A stretch of DNA of 64,000 nucleotides from NCBI GenBank assembly GCA_015680685.1, contig MNCI01035304.1:35324-99323 (forward strand), given 5' to 3'. The stretch comes from Gnetum montanum. Taxonomy: Eukaryota; Streptophyta; Gnetopsida; Gnetales; Gnetaceae. Within the stretch, counting starts at the first letter, position 1, and each line of letters starts with the position of its first letter. Below are positions 24,690 to 35,175 of this stretch, one piece after another. The position numbers and the translations under genes are program-made. Under the pieces are notes generated by a model. That model saw nothing but the letters and a program-made list of their open reading frames with translations, had not been told where the DNA came from and did not search any database.

Positions 24690-25177
24690 TGAAACACCAC
24701 AAAATTTGGGGTCTCAGCATCTCAACTGCAAGTTTGGCTACATGTTAAAATGGTGACACTTTGCCCAAATTTTTCTCAGTGTTGAGTGTAGTTAGCTCCA
24801 ACTACCAGATTTGCAAAATTTTTCGAAGTGTTAGAATGATGGCACTTTCTGCAAATTTTTCCAAGTGCTAGAACCACACTCTCCATTGTAGTAGAGCGTA
24901 GTCAGCTTCAATGGCCAGTTTTCTATAATTTTGGCTAAGTGTCAAAATGATGACACAAGTTACAAAAATTTTTCTATGTTGTGCTACGCCTAGTACTATA
25001 GTTGTACACTCTAGCACTATAGCTTTGGCACTATAGCTCTTACATTATAGTTGTTATGCTCTAGCACTATAGCTACTATGCTCTGCTATGCTCTAGAGCA
25101 TTGCAAGTGTAGCCAACACATAAATGGCTAGTTTTGCAAAAATTTTATAATTGTTGTGCTATGCTCCCATTTCCCTT
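24690..25177 (+). repeat. E3 5' LTR, first part
   Basis: It begins TGAAACACCACAAAATTTGG and matches the 3' LTR from 41171. It contains 22-base tandem units (CTCTAGCACTATAGCTATTA type) at about 25000-25100. It is interrupted by E4 after CCCTT. The rest continues at 33784. Confidence 0.85.
25173..25177. repeat. E4 target-site duplication, left (CCCTT)
   Basis: CCCTT here and at 33779-33783 flank E4. The uninterrupted E3 3' LTR reads CCATTGCCCTTGCTATGCTC at 41678-41697, which is the empty site. Confidence 0.95.
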
Positions 25178-25972
25178 TGATGAGTCGCCATTTAGTCAAC
25201 CGCAATATCGCATACGTTATATCGTAGCCTGTCTCCTCATCTATAAATAAGAGGTAGACAATTCCAATAGTTAGTTTTTAAGTTCTTAGAATTAAGTTTT
25301 AATTTTAGTTCTTATTTTTCTCTAAATCCTTTTCCTCCCAGTGTATGCCTGCAGTGTGGTGACTATAATTGTACAACACCTTTATTCGAGTGTGACGTAC
25401 TTGAACATGCACATGGCTAGAAATAAAGATCAAGATTACTTCATCATTGTAGCATTCACTTAGCTTAATTATTTACTTAATTGTTATTTACTACTTTCTT
25501 AGTTAATCTCTTCTTACCCTAAACTTCTGTTAAACACGGAATGAGTATGACTTGATCACGAGTATTTAAGTGTGACTTCTTGGTAACCTAGTAGTGTACC
25601 TAGGATTTGCGCTTGGTAATCCTAGTGGTAGTCATGCATGAGGTCCAAGATGTGTACAGATGATTGAGGAACGAAAGCTCATCCCACTTAGGCTAGCTTA
25701 GATTCTCTCTCACCTTTTCTCTCTTAGCTTAGTTAATTTTATATTCCATTTTCTTCAGGAGTAGCATTAGCATAGAAACACATCATACACCTCACTCTAG
25801 ACTAAACCATATGTGAGAAAGTTAACACTAGTCCATATGGGAAGACAGAAAACTGCGACCTAAGGATAACCATCTAGATACCACAACTAGTCTATCTGCA
25901 GATTTCGACCAGATCGTGCGTGAAATGCTCGTATTCGTATGATTGAGTGAAGGGGTACCTCGTCACTCATCA
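25178..25972 (+). repeat. E4 5' LTR (795 bp)
   Basis: It starts TGATGAGTCGCC and ends CACTCATCA. TATAAATAA at 25242 sits 35 bases after a TATCGCATACG motif that recurs at the E4 internal palindrome. It aligns over its whole length with 32984-33778. Confidence 0.95.
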
Positions 25973-25973
25973 T

Positions 25974-25994
25974 TGGTGCCATTGCCAGGGACGG
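25974..25994 (+). promoter_or_regulatory. E4 primer binding site, tRNA-Asp type
   Basis: TGGTGCCATTGCCAGGGA starts two bases after the LTR. It matches the common plant tRNA-Asp primer site TGGCGCCGTTGCCGGGGA with C-to-T and G-to-A changes, two of the three at CpG positions. Confidence 0.85.
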
Positions 25995-26113
25995 TGCTAG
26001 TTATCTAGATTAGTTATATCATACAAGGCTGCTGTATAGGAATTAATGATATATCTTTTAGGATGAAATAATTACAAAATGTTACATATAAATTCACACA
26101 CAATTGCACAACC

Positions 26114-26242
26114 ATGGCTCTCCTACAAGACTATAACAATGCCACATCTAGTGGGGAAATTCATTGGATAACCAACGAATTATATGACAATGAAGATTGG
26201 AGTACGCAACCCAAGGTGGGGATTTCTTATAAACATAAATGA
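26114..26242 (+). CDS. E4 short leader frame (42 codons)
   Basis: An intact small frame begins MALLQDYNNATSSGE and ends SYKHK, 140 bases after the LTR and just upstream of gag. It is acidic with no recognisable domain. It may be the original N-terminus of Gag, cut off by a stop and frameshift, or a short upstream frame. The first is likelier, since charged Gag-like sequence (DDEPPLATT) continues in a neighbouring frame at 26288. Confidence 0.35.
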   Translation: MALLQDYNNATSSGEIHWITNELYDNEDWSTQPKVGISYKHK

Positions 26243-26359
26243 AAGCAATGTCATCTCAATGCATGAAAGCATAACTTACCCAATGATGATGAACCCCCAC
26301 TGGCCACTACAAGCCTAACACAAATAAAAGAGGTTTTTTGAATCTCATGTAGGCATCAT

Positions 26360-27019
26360 AAAGAGAGCTGCCTACCCAAGCTCAATTTAAACAACTTTCC
26401 CAGTTTTTTAGGAGGCTACAACTTAGATCTACATCAACATTTACAAGCCTTCTATGATGCCTGCACATGCAATAACATTGATAATGGTTGGCAAAAACTC
26501 AATTTATTTCCTATGACACTTGTTGGACAAGAAAAAGTATGGTATAGATCATTAAAACCAAATTCAACACAACGTTGGCCAACAATGGTAGAACTCTTTA
26601 ACAAAAGATATCAAACCTATGCAAGAGTGTCAACCTTGAGGAAACAAATCCAAGGGTGGAAACAAGCACAACATGAAACTTTGGACATGGCCTTAGAAAG
26701 ATATTATGTACTGTTAAAAAAATTTCCAAGCCATAAGTTTTTTAAGGAAAGGCTAATGTACCATATCATTGATGGGCTTCATGATGAAACAAGAGAGACC
26801 TTAGGAATGTATGCCCAAGGTCAACTATACGAACTACGAACCCATCAAGTCCAAGCGCTTATGAAGCAGGTAGCGAAAGAAGAAGGAGAAATGGCTAGAT
26901 GGGAGAGTGTTGAAAAACATCAATGGGATGAAAATATCAACTTAATAAAGGTCCATAATCATAAAAAGGATAAATCAACCTATCTCAAGGAGGAAGAGCC
27001 ATCTTTTCCAGTACAATAA
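26360..27019 (+). CDS. gag: E4 Gag (retrotransposon gag domain)
   Basis: This is the cleanest frame in the window, open for about 215 codons. It starts with FPSFLGGYNLDLHQHLQAF (26396-26450) and DNGWQKLNLFPMTLVGQE (from 26480), then VWYRSLKPNS, WPTMVELFNKRY, LRKQIQGWKQ..ETLDMALERY, LLKKFPSH and MYHIIDGLHDETRE. This is the usual order of the plant retrotransposon gag (capsid) domain: W-Y-L after the first helix, then a F-x-x-x-Y/F block and a Q-x-x-x-E-S/T-L block. A charged tail ends at 27019. There is no zinc knuckle. If expressed it could make or join particles and package E4 RNA. The true start is unclear because a frameshift lies upstream of 26360. Confidence 0.8.
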   Translation, partial: KESCLPKLNLNNFPSFLGGYNLDLHQHLQAFYDACTCNNIDNGWQKLNLFPMTLVGQEKVWYRSLKPNSTQRWPTMVELFNKRYQTYARVSTLRKQIQGWKQAQHETLDMALERYYVLLKKFPSHKFFKERLMYHIIDGLHDETRETLGMYAQGQLYELRTHQVQALMKQVAKEEGEMARWESVEKHQWDENINLIKVHNHKKDKSTYLKEEEPSFPVQ

Positions 27020-28120
27020 TCATTACATGAAATTGAGAAAAAGATCAATAAGAGGTTGGAATGGATGCATAAAAAGTGTGGAGAATATATCAATATTATT
27101 GGATATAGAGTTTTGACAACCCGAGAAGCAAGACCAAGTATCATTAGATATTAGAAAAGAAGGGATGAGGAAAATAAGGGTTCAATTGCCAATCATACTT
27201 ATGAATCCAACATTTTCTTGTACGATCACCCCAAGGGTCAATGCCCAATCCTGTTACATCTATACAAGCATTGGGAAAACATGTTACACCTAGAGTTCAT
27301 ATAGAGATACTGTGTTTCGATCACAGTGGCAACAATCCCAGTCGTGGGGGAAGCCATCCCTAAACTGGAGACACCCTTCATATCATCTGAATCCAAATTC
27401 TTATCTAGTCCAATACCCTGTTTGTTCAAATGGGCCAACATACTCTATCTCGCCGCATTATTATTCTCCTGAATACTATCAGCCCACGTCCTCAAGACAA
27501 CCACCATCTTGTGCACCTCACACTTCTCCTAATTTTCAACATTCTCATCTTTTCCCTCCTTCCACGTCGCCACCAACTATTCTTAAGGTGTCTACACCAT
27601 AGCAACAACCCACGAACATTACTTGTGCTACTATTGCCAACAGCAGTGAGAGACCTCAGCAACATCGAAGGTGTCCCTTCTTTAGAAATGACTCTAGGAA
27701 GGGACAACACAATCCCAAGGCCACTGCATCCTCCAAATCAGCATAAGTCCAACCCTATGGTGCACCCTTCTTGTCAAACCCAATGCCTCATGTCACTTCA
27801 TTAAGGCCACCAATCAGCACTCCAACAACCATACAGCCCAATGAATATAGCCGCGGAGGGTGACATCCTGATCCTTGCATACCATCTAATGATCCCAATT
27901 ATCATAGTGGGTCAACTCATTACCTAAAACTACATCTTATAAATTTCCCCACTATGCTTACTATAATCAAGTGTGTGAACCCTGATGGGGTAAGTATGAC
28001 CAGGTCCGAATATTTCCAACATGCAAGGATCCTCATCTTCCATTTATTAATCCTTGTCATTCTCAACCATTTAGTTATGGGGGATACCCCCCATTCTAGC
28101 AACAAGCAAGATTAATAACT
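27020..28120 (+). pseudogene. E4 Gag C-terminal, proline-rich region
   Basis: A plus-strand frame open at 27312-27602 is rich in Pro, Ser, Tyr, His and Gln (SPHYYSPEYYQPTSSRQPPS) and continues past a TAG with RRCPFFRNDSRKGQHNP. It looks like the disordered, RNA-binding tail seen after many plant Gag domains. Stops and a shift separate it from the domain above. Frames in other registers over this stretch are shadows. Confidence 0.5.
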
Positions 28121-29460
28121 ACTTTTCATTTTCTTTAATTTTATAACTTTTATGTTTTCCAATTTTTTATTTTTCAATTTCTTGTTCTATCTTTTTGTCT
28201 TTTTACATTTTTATAAGTAATCTCATCTACAAATAAAACACTCATGTGGCTCGTTGGTTGAGGTGTGTTCTATGTTATCAAGTCTCGAGTGATCAATTAT
28301 GTGGACAGTGACCCCACTACACCCACTCATCCACTCTACAAATAAGAGGTTCTGTTCAAGGGTACAGTGATATTCTTGACATTTCTTGAAACTTAAAATT
28401 AATTTTGTGTTCATTGTACCTAGAATGAAGAAAGGTGAACCAAGAGGGAATGATTAGGGTGTGACATCAAGGGGACTTGTGGATTCTCTTTGGTGACATA
28501 TGTGGGAGTTATCATGCAACGTGATTGTACTAAGATCCTTGTAGATCTAATGAAAAATCCAATGCTATTCTAGGGGGTCCCACTGAAAGGACATGCATCC
28601 ATGCCTGATGGTTGGTATCTTCTCTAGATCTAGCAATCAAAGAAAAAGGAGAAGAAGAAAAAAGAAAAGAGAAAAAGAAAAACAAAGAAAAGTGCCACAA
28701 AACAAAAATCACTCCTCCCTTGAATAAAATGCCAAGTGATTGTACGCCTTGTTGTTATGGTACTCTCATAGTTTCTCATCACGAGATGAAACAATGTGAT
28801 GTCATTGATTAGAGGAATGGACTTGGTCCTGGTCTTGGAACGACGAGTTAATGACATGTTAATCATGATTTACATGCAGGATTCACTGTGCCCTAGGTCA
28901 GTTACCTCATATCCCAATCTCTACAATCCCTTCTATAGTTTGTGTCATCTTATTGTTCATGTAATTGTTGCTTGTGTCTCATATAGCATAGAATTCCTAC
29001 CTCACCGTGGTGATACTTACATGTGTGTGTTTTGTGGAACCAGTGTGGATTACATTTAATCCTTCTAGTGCCTATGGACATTTTAAGGTGTCGTTATGCA
29101 AGGGCATTAAAGGTTGGAACTTACTTTGGGGAAGACCCACTTGCATAATTTTTGTAATTTTCACTCATGACCCATCTTCCACATACCATTTATTACCCTT
29201 AGCATATTGCCAACGATTTTCTTTCCCTTATTACTATCCCTTCGATACAACATTCCTATGAACCATCATATAGCCTTTTTCTCTACCATATGAGGTCCTT
29301 ATTGATCAATTCCACCCACATATCATTCTTCATGCCTTCAAAACTACCTAAATTACCCTAGAACCTCTTAAAAATAGCCCACATGTCCTTAATTCCCAAT
29401 TTTAATTCCAAAAACACCTTCCAAATTTGGTATTTTTCCCTCGACCTAAACATTGAAAGT
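28120..29460. other. E4 spacer between gag and second frame
   Basis: There is no convincing frame. It holds a purine-rich run (28636-28700; AAGAAAAAAGAAAAGAGAAA type), a possible tRNA-like SINE head near 28240, and T-rich tracts. Small open pieces of 60-90 codons in both strands lack similarity to each other or to known domains. Confidence 0.45.
28240..28400 (+). repeat. possible tRNA-derived SINE head
   Basis: TGGCTCGTTGG (28247-28257) fits an RNA polymerase III A box. About 20-40 bases later, AAGTCTCGAGTGATCAA is a poor B-box candidate, with spacing shorter than usual. No clear tail or target duplication. The call is weak; it may be chance. Confidence 0.2.
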
Positions 29461-29461
29461 C

Positions 29462-29526
29462 GACGTGATATCGCATACATGATGTATCGTACGTGATATC
29501 ACGTCCCTATAACCTATATATACATA
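29462..29526 (+). promoter_or_regulatory. E4 internal palindrome and TATA box
   Basis: The arms GACGTGATATCGC (29462-29474) and GTGATATCACGTC (29493-29505) are reverse complements with one mismatch. TATATATACATA starts at about 29515, nine bases further. The palindrome shares the TATCGCATAC and GATATCACGT pieces with the E4 LTR just upstream of the LTR TATA box. It reads as a second, internal promoter that would drive the frame at 30017. This is inference from arrangement only. Confidence 0.5.
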
Positions 29527-30016
29527 ACCCCATGCAACACTTAGCATCATTTTCAACCATTCACGTAGGGGATTTTTTATGAATTTTTTCTCTATGACTT
29601 GCGATTGTGCAAACCTTGCTTCATATCCATAACTCGCTCGCTGGTACTTTGATTCTAATTCCATTCGAACCTACTTGAACCCAGAGTGTTCAGCTTAGTC
29701 ATGGGGGAGGGACACATGTTGAATAGCACATAACTTTTTTGGAATTTTTCATTGCCCAAAGGAGATTATCAAGGGTAATTAATTGTAAAGTTAAGAAAAA
29801 AATGTATCAAAAACAATTTCATCGCCTTAGCTATACCAGAAAATTAAATTTGGGAACCACCTAAGCAAAGAGGACTCAACATTATAATCTTTCGGGGACA
29901 TGATTCTTCCAATAATTAACATCACATGGAATTAAATTAATTAATTAAGGCTATTAGTAAGGTATAACCTAACTTTGGTAACAACCTTAGTAACGATCAG
30001 TCCATGTGATTGCAGA

Positions 30017-32830
30017 TGGCCCCGAAACGTGGACAATAGGAAGGTCCCACTCAAGGTGGAAGTAAATGGCCTAGGAGAGGTGAAGAACAAGTCCCTACCA
30101 AAAAACATGTAGAATAGGAGGAACATTCATTTAGCATTCATCAAGAGGACCCTCCTACTTACATTCCGGATAGGTAGAAGGAGGAGCTAGTGCAGTGCCT
30201 GAACAGGGGCAACATCTCACATTGCCCCAGGATTGTGTTCAGGCTATCCACGAAAGATCCACTTTCAATGCAGTGATTTTGGAATTAAATTTAGAATCTT
30301 TTGTGGAGTTCACTCTTGAGGCTATTAGGGACCACCTCAAAGGATCTCCCTTATGGCCTACCCTCTTTGAAAGTGGTGCCAGGTACCTAGGGAATACGTA
30401 CCAATTTTGACACAACAAAGAACAAGGCACCACCATTAACATTTGTGGTGTGATAGTCAATTTCTCTACGTAGGCCATTTCAGAAGTATTAAACCTTCCA
30501 AATACAGGGCCCAAGGTTGCTCATTTGTCTACCCCTTTAGACCTCGATGTGCGACGAGTTTGGTTGGAAAGGGCATATGGCAGGGATAAGACATTTGGAG
30601 AGTTGATGATGGAAGAGAGGATCGATTTTAAAATTGGAACATATCACCTCTTCCCCATGAAGGGCCTAAAAAGGATTTCAACATATGTGGCAAGGGGATG
30701 TGTAGTGCTGATGAGAAAGGTTAACGCTAACCTGCCTCATCTATACCTTACGGAGAACCTAAGGTAGTTCAAGGAATGGAAGATAGGGAAGATGGTGTTG
30801 CCCTTCCCTTGCCTTATCAGGAAAATATGCTAATGTGCTAGTATCAGGGGATACACTAATGATGTCCTTTGAAAAGCCAAAAATGCTTCATATGCTAAAC
30901 TGTTAAAGCCATTAGCCGCAAGGAAAATCACTGGTGAGATGCTGGGACCAGAACAAGAAGAAGAACAAACGACTGAACCAACTGCAACTCAACTTGTAGG
31001 ACCTAGTCAATTTCCATGTACGGGACCCAGCCAACAATAGGAAGTAGGGCCTAGCATAGGCCAAGATCAACCACTACCGTCGCAAGATTACAGACCGTCA
31101 ATGAGCCATCTCAGGGCCATCACTAAGACGGTTAGTTGGGGAAGTCATGATGATGCAAATCTCTTCCTCGTCATTGATGATGTCATACAGCCTGCGGTTT
31201 CTTTGGATCGTGCAAGGGGTAAGGTGCCCATCCATATAGGAGGAGGGGAGGGTATTTGGTCACAACAGATCTTGGAAAACACCGCATCTTTCCAAGTGTA
31301 ATTAGAAATTGGTGAAGGGGCCATAGTGGTGGTCATGCAACACTAGGATGTAGCGGGAGCCGCAAAAGTGGTTGCAGGCCACATTAAAGAATCGTTCAAT
31401 GTACCTGTTGTATCACCAACAGATCTAACGGTAGCATGGGATGCTCAAACTTTGACCAGAACCTCAATGACTCCTGCGGAACATGAGGATGTGCTTGATT
31501 GATTGCTACAAACAAGACAAATAATGACGTCCCTGTTTGACATCCCTCAAGATGTTATAATAATTCAATCAAACCTCATTTCCACTAAGAAGAAGCTAGT
31601 CTTAACATAAGTGAGGGCTGAGCATGGTGATGTAGAGGTGTAGAAATTACAAAAAAGGCTTGTGGCCCTATAAGTAGTACAATGGGACCCTTCGCAGTTT
31701 GTTCTCGTAGAGTAGCTGGACAATTTGAAAACTGAGAAACTAACCAAACTAGTAATGGAGAATAAGAAGGTGGCAGAAGAAAAAGAGAAGGCTATTTGGG
31801 ATGCCTCTGTAGCACAGGTGCAAACTCATGCACATATCAAGGCACTCAAAGCCTTACAGGAGGAAAATAAGTAGCTTGTTTTTGACAACCTTTGGTTGAC
31901 CTTTGTGGAAAAGCAAAAGATTGTTCTCGAAGAACATTTCCATCAGTTGTGAGAATAGTTCATCTGGGTCAACCAAGAAATGAGCCATTTAGCTAGGGAT
32001 AATTGAACCCTCTCAATGGAGGATGTATGCACAATCCATCAAAAGACAGCTATCGAAATAAGCACGTGGAAAAATGAGGCTAAACGACATGAAAAGTTAA
32101 AGGAGCACTTCCGGGACCAAGTGGGGATGTACAAATAGATCCTTGAGATGGAGATCCATATGGACAAGGCCCACATCAACGTTATCAGTGTTCAACACAT
32201 TGACTGGCAGGCCATATTGGACACATGTGCATTGGCCTACTAGGTGGAAGGTAAGAACTAGACTTGCAGATCCAAAATCTTACAGAATAAATGGAGTTGG
32301 TAAACCTAAGGTATGCCAACCTTGCCATGTTAACAGTAGGGTTCTTGAGAACAGAGCTCGAGCAATAGGTAGCTACCACCTACATCAAATATGAAACAAA
32401 ATTTTCAGAATGCAAGAAGATATTGCAAAAACTAGAGATTGCAAATTATGAACTTGAGGTGGTGAAGGCAAGCTACCAAGGACAAAAAGGTATTACAATA
32501 GATTTGGTTTGATGGCTTGCAAATTTTAAGAGTACAGAGACAAAGCGAGAGCCTATGAGGAGGAACAATGGGTATTTGTGACCTAGTATGTCAAGGAAAA
32601 TCAAATGTTTCAGCAACTACCCTACCCATGCGAAGTGCCAACTCCATAAAACATCAAAACATTAGCATGGACAACATAGGATCCCCAGACCAAAGAGGAG
32701 AAACTCTAGGCCATACTTCAACGCCATCAAGCCCCAAGACCTAGAGCACAAGAAAAGGGGAAAGAACCTATGGAGGAGCCACCGCCACTAGGAACTACAT
32801 GAGTTCCACCAATTTTGTAGCTATAGCACA
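30017..32830 (+). pseudogene. E4 second long frame: unknown N-terminal domain plus coiled coil
   Basis: A near-continuous plus-strand frame, interrupted mainly by TAG and TGA and a few shifts. It opens MAPKRGQ.EGPTQGG with a basic PRRGEEQVPTKK segment. The first domain (30190-30830) includes FVEFTLEAIRDHLKG, TTINICGVIVNFST, AISEVLNLPNTGP, VWLERAYGRDKTFGELM and RISTYVARGCVVLMRKV. That pattern weakly resembles plant transposon/mobile-associated domains (a V-x-G-V-x-V-N-F-S ... L-x-L-P core). A Gln/Pro hinge follows (30950-31090), then a charged helical stretch (31560-32480) with ENKKVAEEKEKAIWDAS and KALQEENK, a likely coiled coil. No catalytic motif is seen. It is not gag or pol. Its layout recalls the antisense frames of E1, E2 and E5. 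Confidence 0.55.
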
Positions 32831-32974
32831 TTGTTTGTATTGTGTCTCAATTTTTTTTTGACTCCACACTGCGACATAAACCCATTTTTACCATCCAATA
32901 ATCCCGTACCTATCCACTTTGTAATCAATGGAGCTTGTTCTCACTGTAACTCAAGGATGAGTTTTCATTCAATT

Positions 32975-32983
32975 GTGGGGGTA
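32975..32983 (+). promoter_or_regulatory. E4 polypurine tract
   Basis: GTGGGGGTA precedes the 3' LTR directly. A G-rich tract of this kind is usual before plant 3' LTRs. Confidence 0.6.
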
Positions 32984-33778
32984 TGATGAGTCACCATTTA
33001 GTCAACTGTGATATCACGTATGCGATACCATAGCCTATCTCCTCATCTATAAATAAGAGGTAGAAAGTTTCGATAGTTAGTTTTTTAGTTCTTAGAATTA
33101 AGTTTTGATTTTAGTTCTTGTTTTCCTCTCAACACTTTTCCTCCTAGTGTATGCCTACAATGTGGTGATTGTAATTGTACGACACCTTTATTTGAGTGTG
33201 ACATACTTGTACATGCACATGACAAGAAATAAAGATCTAGATTACTTCATCATTGCAGCATTCACTTAGCTTAATTATTTACTTAATTTTTATTTACTAC
33301 TTTCATAGTTAATCTCTTCTTATCCTAAACTCCTATTAAACACGGAATGAGTATGACTTGATCATGAGCATTTAAGTGTGACTACTTGGTAACCCAGTAG
33401 CGTACCTAGGATTTGGGCTTAGTAATCCCAGTGGTAGTCATGCACAAGGTCCAAGATGTGTATAGATGATTGAGGAATGGATGCTCATTGGACTTAGGCT
33501 AGCTTAGATTCTCTTTCATTCTTTCTCTCTTAGCTTAGTTAATATTATCTTCCATTGTCTTCAAGAGTAACGTTACCATAGAAACACATCATACACCTCA
33601 CTCTGGACTGAACCATATGTGACAAAGTTAACACTAGTCTAGATGGGAAGACAGTGAATTGTGACCTAAGGATAAGCATCTAGATACCACAACTAGTCTA
33701 TCTATGGAGTTCAACCGGATCATGCGTGAAATGCTCGTATTCATATGGTTGAGTGTAGGGATACCTCGCCACTCATCA
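32984..33778 (+). repeat. E4 3' LTR (795 bp)
   Basis: It starts TGATGAGTCACC and ends CACTCATCA, the same length as the 5' copy. The TATA box is at 33048. It is followed by the CCCTT duplication. Confidence 0.95.
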
Positions 33779-33783
33779 CCCTT
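33779..33783. repeat. E4 target-site duplication, right (CCCTT)
   Basis: Exact copy of 25173-25177. Confidence 0.95.
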
Positions 33784-35151
33784 GCTATGCTTTAGAGTGT
33801 AGCTAGTGTAGTTAGCATGGGACACTAGTTTTGCAAAACGTTTTCTAACTATTGAGTTATGTGTCCCATGTGTAACATGGGGCAAGTGTAGCAAGCTACA
33901 GAAATTTGTCTAAGTGTTGTGCTATGCTCCTATTTCCCTTGCTATGCTCTAGAGTGTAGTCAAAGTAGCCAGCATCTCAATGGCCAATTTTGCCTAAGTG
34001 TCAAGCCAGAAGCTGTCAAGCTAGCTCTACATAGAAGAGGCATTTGGTAGATTTTCAAACTCTTGAGGCTACCCTTCCTACTACACTCTAGAGCATAGCT
34101 AGCGTAACAAGAATAAGGACTATAATTTTTACCAAATTCGTCTAAGTGTTCATGCCATGCCCTATCCCCAAGCAGTGTCCCATGTTCCACATGTAACATA
34201 GGGCAAGTGTAGTAGCCAAAGTTAGAAAAATTTTTAAACTTTTTTGGTCACCTTTGAACTTAAAAAAGTTTCTGAATTTTTCCTATAGTCCCACCTCCTA
34301 CACTACCACATGGTGCCCGATCCACATTTTGGGCTAACCCTAGCCCTATAAATATCCCTGCACCATAATGTTTTAGAGGGGCTTCCATTTTCTTAGGTTG
34401 TTGGCAGTTGGCACTTTCATCTGGGATTTAGCATTTTGGCATCTTGGAACTTAATTTTGTGGGAAAATGAGACCCAAAGCACACCACATCGATAGAGAGG
34501 CATAGCTGCACCACACAGTACACAATGGCTCTGTTGCTACCCTGCACCACATGGTACACCACAGTACCATAGCATCCTTGCATTGCATAGTACATTGTGG
34601 TAGCCAACCTGACAAGCATGGTTCATCACGACGAGTGCTAGACTTCACAGCCTGATACCACCAAGACTATGACTATGCTTGTACCTTTTGAGACCCTTTT
34701 GGAGTTAACTACTCTTCAATTTAGGGTAGTGTTTCATTTCTCTCTCCCATTTCTAGCATTTTCTTACATCTTTTGACACTTTTTTACATGTTGTCATGCT
34801 ATACTATGCTTAGGTGGTAGTCTCTATGGATTGACACACCTGTTTCAGTCAAAACCCTTGGCTATGCTTGCCCCCATTCCATGGCTATGCTCTACACTTA
34901 GCATGATGAAGCACTACTTTGACACTTAGCATTGTTTCACGTTGTTTGCACTTACATTTTGGCTAACCACACCACCCCCTGGTTGTACCCACCACTCCAA
35001 TTACAACTAGCAAAGTTTCTATTCAATCGACAAGACCATTTAGGGTGCTCTGCCTTCATTTCTAGTAAGGCTTTCAAGCAGAGGTGGGGTTGAGGCTATG
35101 CATTCATTGACCCCTCAGTGATTCCAGCTACTAATGTTTTCGGTTGCTATA
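33784..35151 (+). repeat. E3 5' LTR, second part
   Basis: It resumes with GCTATGCTTTAGAGTG and matches 41690-43020 to the LTR end (TTTTCGGTTGCTATA). TATAAATA is at 34347 and is followed by the shared AGAGGGGCTTCCATTTTC-like block. With the first part the LTR is about 1.86 kb. Confidence 0.85.
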
Positions 35152-35156
35152 GTTTT

Positions 35157-35175
35157 TGGTGCTAGAAGGAGGGCC
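35157..35175 (+). promoter_or_regulatory. E3 primer binding site, tRNA-Asn type
   Basis: TGGTGCTAGAAGGAGGGCC lies five bases after the LTR. It is the best preserved of the three primer sites in this family and fits the plant tRNA-Asn 3' end with one CpG-type change. Confidence 0.7.

Larger units (their letters stand above)
25178..33778 (+). mobile_element. E4: non-autonomous gag-carrying LTR retrotransposon with an extra long frame
   Basis: Two 795-bp LTRs, a tRNA-Asp type primer site, a gag domain and a G-rich polypurine tract bound an 8.6-kb element. No RT, RNase H, integrase or protease can be seen in any frame. A second decayed frame of about 2.8 kb fills the right half. It is the innermost insertion and has the most readable frames. 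By hand count about 34 of the first 252 LTR positions differ, mostly transitions. The layout fits the class called TR-GAG (terminal repeats plus gag, no pol). Confidence 0.85.

Noticed and set aside
27430-27804. 124-codon plus-strand frame overlapping the Gag tail
   Set aside because: It is a leucine- and histidine-rich out-of-frame reading of the proline-rich tail at 27312-27602. The tail has the composition expected after Gag.
32143-32394. Open plus-strand stretch in E4 with a tryptophan-rich start
   Set aside because: It is in a different register from the long second frame and shows no similarity to its relatives; most likely a shadow of the decayed frame.
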